A stretch of DNA of 64,000 nucleotides from an uncultured Massilia sp. (GTDB lineage: Bacteria; Pseudomonadota; Gammaproteobacteria; Burkholderiales; Burkholderiaceae). Location of the stretch: the NCBI GenBank assembly GCA_946481275.1, contig CAMLMV010000002.1, positions 124,001-188,000 of the forward strand, read 5' to 3'. Positions 41,518 through 49,919 of this stretch are shown piece after piece (position 1 is the stretch's first letter; the number at the start of each line of letters is the position of its first letter). Both the position numbers and the translations under genes were made by a program. The notes under the pieces were generated by a model. The model ran no database searches. It worked only from the letters and a program-made list of their open reading frames with translations, and was not told where the DNA came from.

Positions 41518-43010
41518 GTCGGCGCTTCCAGATTCCAGCCGCGGATCCGGTTCCAGTCTGGGTGGTGCAGCCACAGGCGGTTGGCGTAGACGAAGGGCAC
41601 GCACTCGAGCGGCCGCGTCAGGCGCGCCACTTCGTCCAGGATCACGTTGCGCCGGCCGATCCACTCCACCGTGGTGCGGGCGATCACGCGGTTGGCCAGC
41701 GCCTCTTCGGCGCGGCCGGTGTATTTGTGGAAGCGCAGCACTAGCCCGCTGGGCTGGCTGCGGTTATTGTTGAAGCTGCGCAGCAGCGGCAGGACGAGGG
41801 AATCGTCCTCGTGCTGGTCCTCGACGTGCTCGCCGGACCACGGCTCGTCGACGACGGGATGGCCGCGCCGGAACAGCAGGTTCGCAAAGCCGAGGCGCGC
41901 GCCGTCGATCGGTTCGCGCTGCGGACGCTCCGCCCCCAGTTCGAGGAACGAATACGACTGGCCGTCATGCCCGATCAGCCACATGCGGCCGTCGCGGCTC
42001 AAGGTCGGGCCGCCGAGGTCGAGGCTGGGCAGCCACGTGTCCGGCCACGCGAGCCAGCGCGGGGCTTCGCCCGGACGCCACACGAGCTGGCCCTCGCCGT
42101 GCAGCCAGAACAGCTGGCCGTCGTAGCCGATAGGCCGCGTCCAGCCGGACAGCGGCAGCGCCCCGCAATCGAACTGCGGCCCCGGAGACAAATCGGCGCC
42201 GAGCCCGCACAGGCCCAGGGTGCCGCCCGGATTGCGCACGAGGACGCCCAGCTGGCGCCGCATCAGGCCGGGCGCGGCGACGACCGGCGCGGCCAGCACG
42301 GCCTCCGTGCGGCATGTCTCGCTGACGGGGTTGATCGCAAGGCGGTACAGGCCGCGCGCCGTGGGCACGAGGGCGACGTCGCCGCGGCGCGCGGGCACCT
42401 GCAGGTGCGCCGTGGGCAGCCAGCCATAGTCGGACGCGCCGAACGCGAGATCGGCCGCGCCTTCTTCCGGCAGCAACACGTGCCAGACTTCCGCCAGCGG
42501 ATCCCAGTATTGCAGCACGCCCCGCCCCGGCGCCAGCGCGAGCAGGCGCTGTTCGGGAAAGCCGAAGGTGGCGGCCGCGAACACGCAATGGGCGTTCGGC
42601 GGCGGCGGCATCGCGGCGTCGAAGCGGCCGACTTCCGGCGCGGGCGGACGTTCTTCGAGGCTGTCGCCCAGCGCCAGCGACGTCACGGGCAGGCCGTGCG
42701 GCACGTGCCGGGGCAGCAGCGCGTCTGCATACGGCCCCCACCAGTCGGGATGGCGTTCCGGCGCGACGCCGAGGCGGGTCAAAGGCCGGCCGCACGTCGG
42801 GCAGAACGCGAACCCCTCGGGATAGATGGCGGCGTGGTCGCAGGATTGCGGCAGCGAGGCGCCGAGCAGGTGCGCGCAATCGGCCAGGCGGCCGCGCGCG
42901 GCGGCCTGCCAGTCGATCCGGCCCAGCCCGTCGCTGGACGCCAGCTCGAACTGCCCGCTGCGCTCGTCCTCCAGCCAGATACTGGCCGGCGTTTCCCATC
43001 GGTATGCCAT
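41514..43010 (-). CDS. Zinc-knuckle protein with propeller-like repeats, first gene of the tubulin-like operon
   Basis: This 498-residue protein has no signal peptide or membrane segment. Near the N-terminus Cys57-Asp-His59 and Cys70-Pro-Thr-Cys73 form a probable zinc knuckle (FCPTCGRPL). The remainder shows repeated short beta segments ending in W or Y with Gly turns (GVLQYWDPLAEVWHVLLPEE, GQLFWLHGEGQLVWRPGE, GRMWLIGHDGQSYSFLELG), which suggests a beta-propeller. GGGAG precedes the ATG. It overlaps the next gene by 4 bp. The family is unrecognised; its constant presence with the tubulin-like protein would need genome comparison. Confidence 0.75.
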   Translation of the reverse strand: MAYRWETPASIWLEDERSGQFELASSDGLGRIDWQAAARGRLADCAHLLGASLPQSCDHAAIYPEGFAFCPTCGRPLTRLGVAPERHPDWWGPYADALLPRHVPHGLPVTSLALGDSLEERPPAPEVGRFDAAMPPPPNAHCVFAAATFGFPEQRLLALAPGRGVLQYWDPLAEVWHVLLPEEGAADLAFGASDYGWLPTAHLQVPARRGDVALVPTARGLYRLAINPVSETCRTEAVLAAPVVAAPGLMRRQLGVLVRNPGGTLGLCGLGADLSPGPQFDCGALPLSGWTRPIGYDGQLFWLHGEGQLVWRPGEAPRWLAWPDTWLPSLDLGGPTLSRDGRMWLIGHDGQSYSFLELGAERPQREPIDGARLGFANLLFRRGHPVVDEPWSGEHVEDQHEDDSLVLPLLRSFNNNRSQPSGLVLRFHKYTGRAEEALANRVIARTTVEWIGRRNVILDEVARLTRPLECVPFVYANRLWLHHPDWNRIRGWNLEAPT

Positions 43011-43144
43011 GCGCTCCCACCGTTTGAAATCAAAAATCGAACGGCCCGCTCAAACTTGGGACCGTTATCGTTTTGAAATCATAGCGCCGGGATCAAGCCG
43101 ACGGCGCCCTGTTCACGGAGTAGCGTGTGGCTGTGCTTCAGGGA

Positions 43145-43636
43145 TCAAATAGCAGCGCGGGAAGTGGAACTTTCGGCAGCATCGAGTGCCGCGCGGTTCA
43201 CGTGGCGGATCTTCCATGTGCCGTTGTCCAGCACCATCGTCAGCACCACTTCATGCTTCGCGTCGCCGTCGCCATCGAGGGTGACGAGAACGTCGGCACT
43301 GCGCGCCTGGCGCCGCAGGGTGACGGCCTGCACGCGCCCGCGCAGCCATGCGCCGTGGATGCGGGGCGATTGCAGGAAGTAGTCACCCGCCTGGCTGGTC
43401 TTCTCCTGCAGCCGTTTCACCAGCTGGTCGACGAGGGGCTTCGCGACGTATGCATTCAGACGGTCGTAGCGGTCGCTCAGGGGATCCTGGTCGGCGTCCA
43501 GCGTCTGCAGGTACCAGCCGTAGAATTCGGCGGCCACGGTGTCCGGTGCACGCAGTGCCGCCGCGCGCGCCGAGAGACAAACCAGCAGCACGCCGAGCAG
43601 AATGACTTTTAGGAAATTTCCTTTACGAATCAACAT
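43145..43636 (-). CDS. Exported protein, DUF3828-like
   Basis: This 163-residue exported protein has a signal peptide at about 9-26 (KVILLGVLLVCLSARAAA). The motif VAAEFYGWYLQTL and the C-terminal strand LDNGTWKIRHVN are reminiscent of the DUF3828 group of secreted alpha+beta proteins; this is assigned from memory. A strong CAGGAG stands before the ATG at 43636. It lies 134 bp upstream of the zinc-knuckle gene on the same strand, so it may be the first gene of that operon or a separate unit. Function unknown. Confidence 0.72.
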   Translation of the reverse strand: MLIRKGNFLKVILLGVLLVCLSARAAALRAPDTVAAEFYGWYLQTLDADQDPLSDRYDRLNAYVAKPLVDQLVKRLQEKTSQAGDYFLQSPRIHGAWLRGRVQAVTLRRQARSADVLVTLDGDGDAKHEVVLTMVLDNGTWKIRHVNRAALDAAESSTSRAAI

Positions 43637-43701
43637 GATGGGCTCCTGACAGCCAGACTGTGCAGCATTCCTGCCGGCCCGATCGTGACCTGCCGCAAGG
43701 G

Positions 43702-43707
43702 TATAAT
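43702..43707 (+). promoter_or_regulatory. Probable -10 box for the gene at 43738
   Basis: A perfect TATAAT lies 30 bases before the start codon. No good -35 is visible, only GC-rich sequence, so this may be an extended or activated promoter. Confidence 0.45.
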
Positions 43708-43737
43708 GCCGGGTTGTCTTCCCTCTTCAGCCATGCC

Positions 43738-44775
43738 ATGACGCCCACCGACGCCCTGCCCGCCGCCGCCATAGCCTCCGCCACCGCGCACTTGCGCGAC
43801 GTGTTGGCGATCGCGCTCGAACACACGCCCGAGCGGCGCGCGCTGATCGTCTTCGACACCCGCACGGCGCTGGCCCGCGGCCTCGTCGCCGCTTACCGCG
43901 CGAACCTGCCGGAGGCTGCCTTCATCGACTTCGACACGGTGGCCCCCGACGACGTGCTCGCGACGTTCCGCACCCTGGCGCCGCAGGATCTCGTCGTGCT
44001 CGTGCAGTCGACGAACTTCCGCCTGGACGGCTTCCGCCTGCGCGTGGAATTGTTCAAGCTGGGCCTGAAAGTGATCGAGCACGTGCACCTGTCGCGCATG
44101 CCGGGCGCGCAGGGCGAGCACTACATCGAGGCGCTGGCCTACGACCCCGCCTACTTCCGCGGCGTGGGCCACGCGCTGAAGGCCCGCATCGACCGCGCCC
44201 GCCGCGCCGAGGTGCATGGCGGCGGCGACGTGCTCACGTTCGACTCGCCACTGGAAAGCGCCAAGCTGAACGTGGGCGACTACGGCGCGATGAACAATGT
44301 CGGCGGCCAGTTCCCGATCGGCGAAGTGTTCACGGAGGCGCGGGACCTGGAAGCCGTCAGCGGGCGCGCGCAGGTGCACGTGTTCGGCGACACGTCGTAC
44401 CTCGTCAACCGGCCCGAGTCGCCGATCACGCTCGTCATCGAGAAGGGCCGCGTCGTCGGCACGGAGAACGTCACGCCGGCGTTCCAGGAAGTCCTCGACA
44501 TCATCCGCCGCGACGAGGGCGAGGTGTGGGTGCGCGAACTGGGCTTCGGCATGAACCGCGCCTTCACGCGCGAGCGCCGCGTGGACGACATCGGCACGTA
44601 CGAGCGCATGTGCGGCATCCATTTGTCGCTGGGCGCCAAGCACGGCGTGTACGCGAAACCGGGTTTCAAGCGCAAGGACGCGCGCTACCACATCGACGTC
44701 TTCGTCGTCACGGACGCCGTGTACCTGGACGACGAGCGCGTGTATGCGGACGGTGCGTGGACGGTGGCCGCCTGA
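43738..44775 (+). CDS. M29 aminopeptidase/NicX-like metalloprotein
   Basis: This 345-residue cytoplasmic protein contains NVGGQFPIGEVFTEA, the pattern of metal-binding M29 aminopeptidases and the related 2,5-dihydroxypyridine dioxygenase NicX. It also contains VWVRELGFGMNRAFTRERRV, GIHLSLGAKHGVYAKPGF and HIDVFVVTDAVYLDDE, which recur near the family C-terminus. The start is the ATG at 43738; upstream frame extension crosses the promoter. The next gene encodes a PhyH-type dioxygenase 34 bp later, so the two may act in one catabolic step. Peptidase versus ring-cleavage activity cannot be decided here. Confidence 0.6.
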   Translation: MTPTDALPAAAIASATAHLRDVLAIALEHTPERRALIVFDTRTALARGLVAAYRANLPEAAFIDFDTVAPDDVLATFRTLAPQDLVVLVQSTNFRLDGFRLRVELFKLGLKVIEHVHLSRMPGAQGEHYIEALAYDPAYFRGVGHALKARIDRARRAEVHGGGDVLTFDSPLESAKLNVGDYGAMNNVGGQFPIGEVFTEARDLEAVSGRAQVHVFGDTSYLVNRPESPITLVIEKGRVVGTENVTPAFQEVLDIIRRDEGEVWVRELGFGMNRAFTRERRVDDIGTYERMCGIHLSLGAKHGVYAKPGFKRKDARYHIDVFVVTDAVYLDDERVYADGAWTVAA

Positions 44776-44809
44776 TCTACAATGGCATGGTTATTTGAAG
44801 GACCATGCC

Positions 44810-45649
44810 ATGCTCACACCCGAACAACGCGACCGGTACCAGCGCGACGGCTACATCGTCGTCCCGAATTTCAAATCAGCCGACGACATCGCCCGCCTGC
44901 GCGCACGCGCCGGCGAGATCGTCGACGCATTCGACCCTGCGGAGTCGCGCGCCATCTTCACGACGCGCGACCAGGCCCGCGCCAGCGACGCCTGGTTCCT
45001 TGGTTCGGACAACACGATCCGCTGCTTCTTCGAAGAGGAAGCCTTCGGCCCGGACGGCCGGCTGAAACAGGCCAAGGCCCTGTCGATCAACAAGATCGGC
45101 CACGCCATGCACGACCTCGACCCCGTGTTCAAGGCGTTCACGCACGATGCGAAGCTGGCCGCCGTCGCGCGCGACCTGGGCCTGGAGCAGCCGCAGATCT
45201 GGCAATCGATGTACATCTTCAAGCAGCCCGGCATCGGCGGCGAAGTGCGCTGGCACCAGGACGCGACGTTCTTCGATTCCACGCCGATCAGCGTGACGAC
45301 GTTCTGGTTCGCGCTGGAAGACGCGACCATCGAGAACGGCTGCCTGTGGGTGGAACCGGGCGGCCACCGCGGCCCGCTGCGCGAGCGTTTCCTGCGCGAC
45401 GGCGACGCCATCACGATGGAAAAGCTGGACAGCACGCCCTGGCCGGACGACAGCACGGCCGTCCCGCTCGAAGCGAAGGCCGGGGACCTTGTCTGCTTCC
45501 ATGGGCTGTTGCCGCATTACAGCGCGCCAAACCGCTCGCCGGTGTCGCGGCATGCGTTCACCTTGCACGTGACGGATGCGCGAACCGCGTATTCGCCGCG
45601 CAACTGGATCCAGCGGGATGCAAATTTTCCCGTGCGTGGCTTCGACTGA
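44810..45649 (+). CDS. Phytanoyl-CoA dioxygenase family protein (PHYHD1-like)
   Basis: This 279-residue Fe(II)/2-oxoglutarate oxygenase has the facial triad His149-x-Asp151 (RWHQDATFF) with distal His236 (GLLPHYSAPNRS). ENGCLWVEPGGHRG and the N-terminal YQRDGYIVVPNF are typical of the bacterial PHYHD1-like group. Start is the ATG at 44810 with AAGGA upstream. It follows the M29-like gene closely. The substrate is unknown; relatives hydroxylate small acids or alkaloids, not necessarily lipids. Confidence 0.87.
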   Translation: MLTPEQRDRYQRDGYIVVPNFKSADDIARLRARAGEIVDAFDPAESRAIFTTRDQARASDAWFLGSDNTIRCFFEEEAFGPDGRLKQAKALSINKIGHAMHDLDPVFKAFTHDAKLAAVARDLGLEQPQIWQSMYIFKQPGIGGEVRWHQDATFFDSTPISVTTFWFALEDATIENGCLWVEPGGHRGPLRERFLRDGDAITMEKLDSTPWPDDSTAVPLEAKAGDLVCFHGLLPHYSAPNRSPVSRHAFTLHVTDARTAYSPRNWIQRDANFPVRGFD

Positions 45650-45650
45650 T

Positions 45651-45665
45651 ATACTCCTCCAGTAT
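45651..45665. promoter_or_regulatory. Inverted repeat before hipA, candidate autoregulatory operator
   Basis: ATACT-CCTCC-AGTAT is a perfect 5-bp inverted repeat with a 5-bp spacer, 33 bp before the hipA start. HipB-type antitoxins bind such palindromes to repress their own operon. The adjoining TTTTAATGCACTTTTAAAGCAC is AT-rich and may hold the promoter. Confidence 0.5.
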
Positions 45666-45697
45666 CTTTTAATGCACTTTTAAAGCACAAGCCGGGC

Positions 45698-46978
45698 ATG
45701 GATTGTCACATCGAGATTTTTCACGAAGGCGAGTGGCTGGAAGCTGCGCAGGCAAGCTTCTCCGATGTGGTGCGTAACGGCTTTCGGCCGAATGATTGTG
45801 TGTTCGAGTACGATCTGCTCTACGCCTTCGGGGATACACCGGCGCCGGTGTCGCTTGTGATCCCGGTGGACGCGGACCGTCACGTTCGCAAGACTTGGCC
45901 CACCTTCCTGTATGACCTGGTCCCGCAAGGCAACGGACGCAGATTCCTGCTCGACCATCTAAAGGTTCCCGACGCACAGGCTTCCGACCTGCCGTTGCTG
46001 TGTGCCGGTGCCTTCAACCCGATCGGGCGCTTGCGTATCCGGGAAGCCGTCCACTACTACGAACAGCATGTCGAGCGTCATGACCTTGCCGCAGACGGTT
46101 TCACGTTTGACGAGCTGCTCGCGCGCTCGCCCGACTTTCACGAAATGATAATGGTGCACGGCATGCTGGCCGCAGGCGGCACAGGTGTGCAAGGTGTGGC
46201 CCCCAAATACCTGCTGACTCAAGGGCATGACGGCAAATGGTATCCCGACGCGGCGCTGCCTGATGACGAGGCCCAACGCCATTACATCATCAAGCGCCCG
46301 CGTGGTCCAGCGGACGCCGACCGCAAGGTTCTGCGCAACGAAGCTCGTTACATGGAAGTCGCGCGACGCTTCGGCATCCGCAGCTTTGACGTGCCTGTCG
46401 TGCACGGCGATCTGCTGTTCATCCCGCGTTTCGACCGCCGTGCCCAAAACGGGCAGGTACTGCGTTTTCATCAGGAGAGTGTCGCTTCGATCGCGGGCCT
46501 GGCCGGTTTCGGCACGCAGGCCGACCAGTTCGAGTTGGTGAACGCAATTCGAAACGTGGTCGATGAGCCGCTTGCAGAGACCGTCGAGTTTATCCGGCGC
46601 GACGTGCTCAACCTGGCAATGCGCAACACGGACAACCATGCGCGCAATACGGCCGTGCAGGCTGTCGACGGTGTCACGCGCATCACGCCGCTGTTCGATT
46701 TCGCGCCGATGTACCTGGACCCGGAAGGCATTACGCGCTCGGCGCGCTGGTACCATCCGGAGAGCCGTAAAGAGCTGCGGAACTGGAAAGACATCCTCGC
46801 GCAGCTGTCCTTGACCGGGCCGGAACGTGCAGAGGTCGTCGAGGCCCTGGTACGGTTCGGTGAACAATTGGCGACCCTGTCCGAATGCATGCGCGAGGTG
46901 GGCGTCGATAATGACATCGTGGATTTCGTCACGCCCAGCATCGAAGCGCAACGCACCCAACTTCTGGCACTGAGATAG
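45698..46978 (+). CDS. hipA: HipA-family toxin kinase
   Basis: This 426-residue HipA-type Ser/Thr kinase has the HipA N-terminal subdomain at about 1-105 (TWPTFLYDLVPQGNGRR). A Gly-rich loop GGTGVQGVAPKYLL leads into the catalytic core, with NLAMRNTDNHARN (Asp312, Asn313, His314) and the metal-binding LFDFAPMY (Asp334). All key kinase residues are present. HipA toxins phosphorylate tRNA synthetases and slow growth. The antitoxin gene follows after two bases, so the order is toxin first, unlike classical hipBA. Codon use is less GC-biased than in neighbours, which suggests transfer. Confidence 0.88.
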   Translation: MDCHIEIFHEGEWLEAAQASFSDVVRNGFRPNDCVFEYDLLYAFGDTPAPVSLVIPVDADRHVRKTWPTFLYDLVPQGNGRRFLLDHLKVPDAQASDLPLLCAGAFNPIGRLRIREAVHYYEQHVERHDLAADGFTFDELLARSPDFHEMIMVHGMLAAGGTGVQGVAPKYLLTQGHDGKWYPDAALPDDEAQRHYIIKRPRGPADADRKVLRNEARYMEVARRFGIRSFDVPVVHGDLLFIPRFDRRAQNGQVLRFHQESVASIAGLAGFGTQADQFELVNAIRNVVDEPLAETVEFIRRDVLNLAMRNTDNHARNTAVQAVDGVTRITPLFDFAPMYLDPEGITRSARWYHPESRKELRNWKDILAQLSLTGPERAEVVEALVRFGEQLATLSECMREVGVDNDIVDFVTPSIEAQRTQLLALR

Positions 46979-46980
46979 TC

Positions 46981-47454
46981 ATGAGCAAGAAAAAACCGAT
47001 GGACAAGGCAGAAGCCCGAGAGCGACGCAACCGGATGCTGGAGTCCGCGGCCGCAGCCAGACTGTCGCTCACCGAAGGCGCGCGCGAAATGCGTGCAATC
47101 GCCGGCATGACGCAGGAAGAATTCGCGCGGCACCGCGGGGTCAGCGCGCGGGTGATCAAGGCGATCGAACTGGGCCAGGCGAACCCGACTGTCGCGACGA
47201 TGAACCGCATCGGGCAGTTCTTCGGCCTGGAGGTGGCGTTCGTTCCGATCCAACGCGATGTGCAGGCGGATGACCAGCCGCAATCCGCCGAAGACCACAT
47301 GAGTGCGAACAGCGAGGCAGACTTGTCGGAGGCTATTCACAAGGCAGTCAAAGCAAGGGATGAACTGGACAATTTCATCCGCACGCTCGGCAAGACGGCT
47401 GCCAAACTGGACGCGGCTCACGCCCGCAAGAAAGTAAAGCCACGCTCGGCCTGA
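46981..47454 (+). CDS. hipB: HipB-like helix-turn-helix antitoxin
   Basis: This 157-residue DNA-binding protein has an XRE-type helix-turn-helix at about 38-85 (AIAGMTQEEFARHRGVSARVIKAIE, then NPTVATMNRIGQFFGLEV). The C-terminal extension is helical and ends in a basic tail (HARKKVKPRSA). It lies two bases after hipA and should neutralise it and repress the operon. Longer than E. coli HipB (88 residues), mostly by the C-terminal part. Confidence 0.82.
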   Translation: MSKKKPMDKAEARERRNRMLESAAAARLSLTEGAREMRAIAGMTQEEFARHRGVSARVIKAIELGQANPTVATMNRIGQFFGLEVAFVPIQRDVQADDQPQSAEDHMSANSEADLSEAIHKAVKARDELDNFIRTLGKTAAKLDAAHARKKVKPRSA

Positions 47455-47500
47455 TGCCATTGGTGTCAAGACGTAAGGAGTAGCAGGGCTGTCCATCGTC

Positions 47501-47525
47501 GCTCCTGACAAAAACTGTCAGGAGC
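47501..47525. repeat. Perfect 10-bp hairpin between hipB and the reductase gene
   Basis: GCTCCTGACA-AAAAC-TGTCAGGAGC forms a perfect stem with a 5-base loop. No T run follows on either strand, so it is not a clear terminator. It lies 46 bases before the next start and could be an operator of the reductase gene. Confidence 0.6.
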
Positions 47526-47571
47526 CTCTCGTTAAAATCTTCCCTTTCGCCGGACACGAAAGGAGAAGCTC

Positions 47572-48435
47572 ATGCACATCATCATCGGAGGCACCGGCCA
47601 CGTCGGCTCGGCCACGGCCCGCGCACTGCTGCGCCGGGGCGAGCCCGTCACCGTCGTCACGCGCAATGCCGGCCATGCGGCCGCCCTGCGCGATGCCGGC
47701 GCGAAAGTTGCCGTCGCGGACGTGCGCGACGTGGCGGCACTGCGCGCCATCCTGCGAACGGGCACGACCGCTTTGCTGCTGAATCCGCCGGCCGCGCCGT
47801 TCACCGACACGGACGCCGTCGAGCGCGCGAACGCCGCCGCCATCGTCGACGCGGTGACGGGCTCCGGCCTGCGCAAGGCCGTCGCGGTCTCGACGACCGG
47901 CGCGCGGCGCGGCGAGCGGTGCGGCGACCTGACGGTCCTGTTCGAGTTCGAAGAAAAGCTGAAGGCGCAGGCTGTCCCGGTCGCGGTGAACCGCGGCGTC
48001 TACTACATGAGCAACTGGACCGAGATGCTCGACACCGTGCGGCACCGCGGCAAGCTGCCGAGTTTCTTTCCCGAGGACCTCGTCATCCCGATGGTCGCGC
48101 CGGACGACCTGGGCGAAGTGGCCGCGCAGCGGCTGCTGGAGCCCGCGGACCGGACGGACACCATCGACGTCGAAGGCCCCCGCCGCTATACGCCGCGCGA
48201 TGTGGCCGACGCATTCGCGCACGCGCTCGGCCGCCCCGTCGACGTCGAGGTCATCCCCCGCCATGCGTGGGAGCAGACGTACCGCCAGCTCGGCTTTTCG
48301 CCGGAAGCGGCGCGCTCCTATGCCTGCATGACGGGAACCGTGCTGGACGAGCAGGACGGCTGGCCGGACTCCCCCGTTCGCGGCCCGACGTCGCTGGAGG
48401 ATTTCATTTGCACAAGCGCAAACAGGAAGTATTAA
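47572..48435 (+). CDS. NmrA-type NAD(P)-binding oxidoreductase
   Basis: This 287-residue atypical short-chain dehydrogenase has the N-terminal dinucleotide motif IIGGTGHVGSATARALL, then AVSTTGARRG and YYMSNWTEML. The last matches the NmrA/quinone-reductase-2-like subgroup, which uses or senses NADP(H) and often lacks the catalytic Tyr-x3-Lys. AAAGGAG precedes the ATG. It may detoxify quinones or act as a redox sensor. There is no obvious partner gene. Confidence 0.85.
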   Translation: MHIIIGGTGHVGSATARALLRRGEPVTVVTRNAGHAAALRDAGAKVAVADVRDVAALRAILRTGTTALLLNPPAAPFTDTDAVERANAAAIVDAVTGSGLRKAVAVSTTGARRGERCGDLTVLFEFEEKLKAQAVPVAVNRGVYYMSNWTEMLDTVRHRGKLPSFFPEDLVIPMVAPDDLGEVAAQRLLEPADRTDTIDVEGPRRYTPRDVADAFAHALGRPVDVEVIPRHAWEQTYRQLGFSPEAARSYACMTGTVLDEQDGWPDSPVRGPTSLEDFICTSANRKY

Positions 48436-48547
48436 AACTACACACTTCATGCGAATTAGATTGACACGAAAATACGTATAACTAAGAATCTCCCCCGTTG
48501 GGCACGAAAACTACACAGAATGATCGCCCAATACGTAGTAAAAGTAC
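48429..48547 (+). promoter_or_regulatory. Alpha-amylase promoter with two starch-type operators
   Basis: GTATTAAAACTAC (48429-48441) and GTAGTAAAAGTAC (48535-48547) each match GTAGT-N3-ACTAC at 9 of 10 arm positions, and a half-site ACTAC lies at 48510-48514. Between them TTGACA (48461-48466) with TAAGAA 16 bp downstream is a possible promoter. These repeats are otherwise concentrated in the control regions at 1.1 kb and 6 kb, which links this gene to the starch locus 42 kb away. Confidence 0.6.
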
Positions 48548-48622
48548 CTGAGCAAGCAACGGACTTTTGCACGACCTCCGTTGCCTGCCGGGACCTTACC
48601 CGTATCACATCGGAGGAGAAGC

Positions 48623-49897
48623 ATGAAGAAGAGCACCATCGTCGCCCTGCTGGCGGCCGGCATGATCACGTCCATGGCCCCAGCAGGGGCCGCCACCCCC
48701 GCCCAGCAGGCCGGCGGCAGCACGGCCGTCGTCCTGCAGGGTTTCCACTGGAACTCGGCCAATTACGCCGGCCCGGACTGGTACAACACCCTGCTGAACA
48801 ACGTCGGCGACATCAGCGCCATGGGCTTCACGCACGTGTGGTTCCCGCCGCCGTCGGATTCGGCGGCCAAGGAAGGCTATCTGCCGCGCCAGCTGAACAA
48901 GCTCGATTCGAAGTACGGCAGCGCGGCCGAGCTGACGAACGTCGTGAGCGCGTTCAAGAGCAAGGGCGTCAAGTCGATCGTCGACGTCGTCGTCAACCAC
49001 CGCGTGGGCAGCACGGGCTGGTCCGACTTCACGAATCCGAACTGGACCACGTATTCCATCGTCAACGGCGACGAATGCAACTGCGGCCTCGGCAACGCCG
49101 ACACCGGAACGGGCTATTCCGCCGCGCGCGACCTCGACCACAAGAACGTGGGCGAAGTCCAGAACGGCATCGTCAACTGGCTCAACTACACGCTGAAGCC
49201 GGTGGGCTTTTCGGGCCTGCGCTTCGACTACGTGAAGGGCTTCGGCGCCAACTACGTGGGCCAGTATTCGAACGCGTTCGCGTCCGATTTCTGCGTCGGC
49301 GAGATGTGGCCGGATTCGTTCGACCTGAACAACCTGAACGCGAACCGCCAGGCGATCATGGACTGGATCAACGGCACCAGCAACAGCTGCGGCGCGTTCG
49401 ACTTCACGACCAAGGGCATCCTCAACGACGCCCTCGCCAACGGCAATTACTGGCGCCTGAAGGCAGCGGACGGCAAGCCGCAGGGCGCCATCGGCTGGTG
49501 GCCGGCGATGTCGGTGACGTTCGTCGACAACCACGACACCGGCCCGGCCGAAAGCTGCGGCACGGGCCAGAACCTGTGGGCCGTGCCGTGCGGCGCCGTG
49601 CTGGAGGGCTACGCCTACATCCTGTCGCACCCGGGCATTCCGACCGTGTTCTACCCGCACATCTACAACTGGAACCTCAAGACGCAGATCGCGGCGCTGA
49701 TGGCGGCGCGCAGGAATGCGGGCGTGAATTCGACGTCGGCCGTCGCCATCCAGCAGGCCACGCAGGGCCTGTACGCGGCCATCATCACCGGCACGGCGCA
49801 CCAGCTGGCGATGAAGATAGGCCCGAACAGCTGGAGCCCGGGCGCCGGCTGGACCTTGCAGACGTCGGGCAACAACTACGCCGTCTGGATGAAGTAA
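48623..49897 (+). CDS. Secreted GH13 alpha-amylase
   Basis: This 424-residue extracellular or periplasmic alpha-amylase has a signal peptide ending near APAGAAT (about residue 25). The barrel begins VVLQGFHWNS. Region I is DVVVNHRVG, region II GLRFDYVKGF with nucleophile Asp202, region III VGEMW with Glu227, and region IV FVDNHDTG with Asp305. Layout and length resemble the plant/archaeal-like GH13 subfamily with a short C-terminal beta domain (about 365-424). The start is the ATG at 48623 with GGAGGAG. It probably releases maltodextrins for the receptors and enzymes at 1-12 kb, in agreement with the shared operator motif. Confidence 0.92.
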   Translation: MKKSTIVALLAAGMITSMAPAGAATPAQQAGGSTAVVLQGFHWNSANYAGPDWYNTLLNNVGDISAMGFTHVWFPPPSDSAAKEGYLPRQLNKLDSKYGSAAELTNVVSAFKSKGVKSIVDVVVNHRVGSTGWSDFTNPNWTTYSIVNGDECNCGLGNADTGTGYSAARDLDHKNVGEVQNGIVNWLNYTLKPVGFSGLRFDYVKGFGANYVGQYSNAFASDFCVGEMWPDSFDLNNLNANRQAIMDWINGTSNSCGAFDFTTKGILNDALANGNYWRLKAADGKPQGAIGWWPAMSVTFVDNHDTGPAESCGTGQNLWAVPCGAVLEGYAYILSHPGIPTVFYPHIYNWNLKTQIAALMAARRNAGVNSTSAVAIQQATQGLYAAIITGTAHQLAMKIGPNSWSPGAGWTLQTSGNNYAVWMK

Positions 49898-49919
49898 TAC
49901 CGGGGTAGACGCGGCGCGG

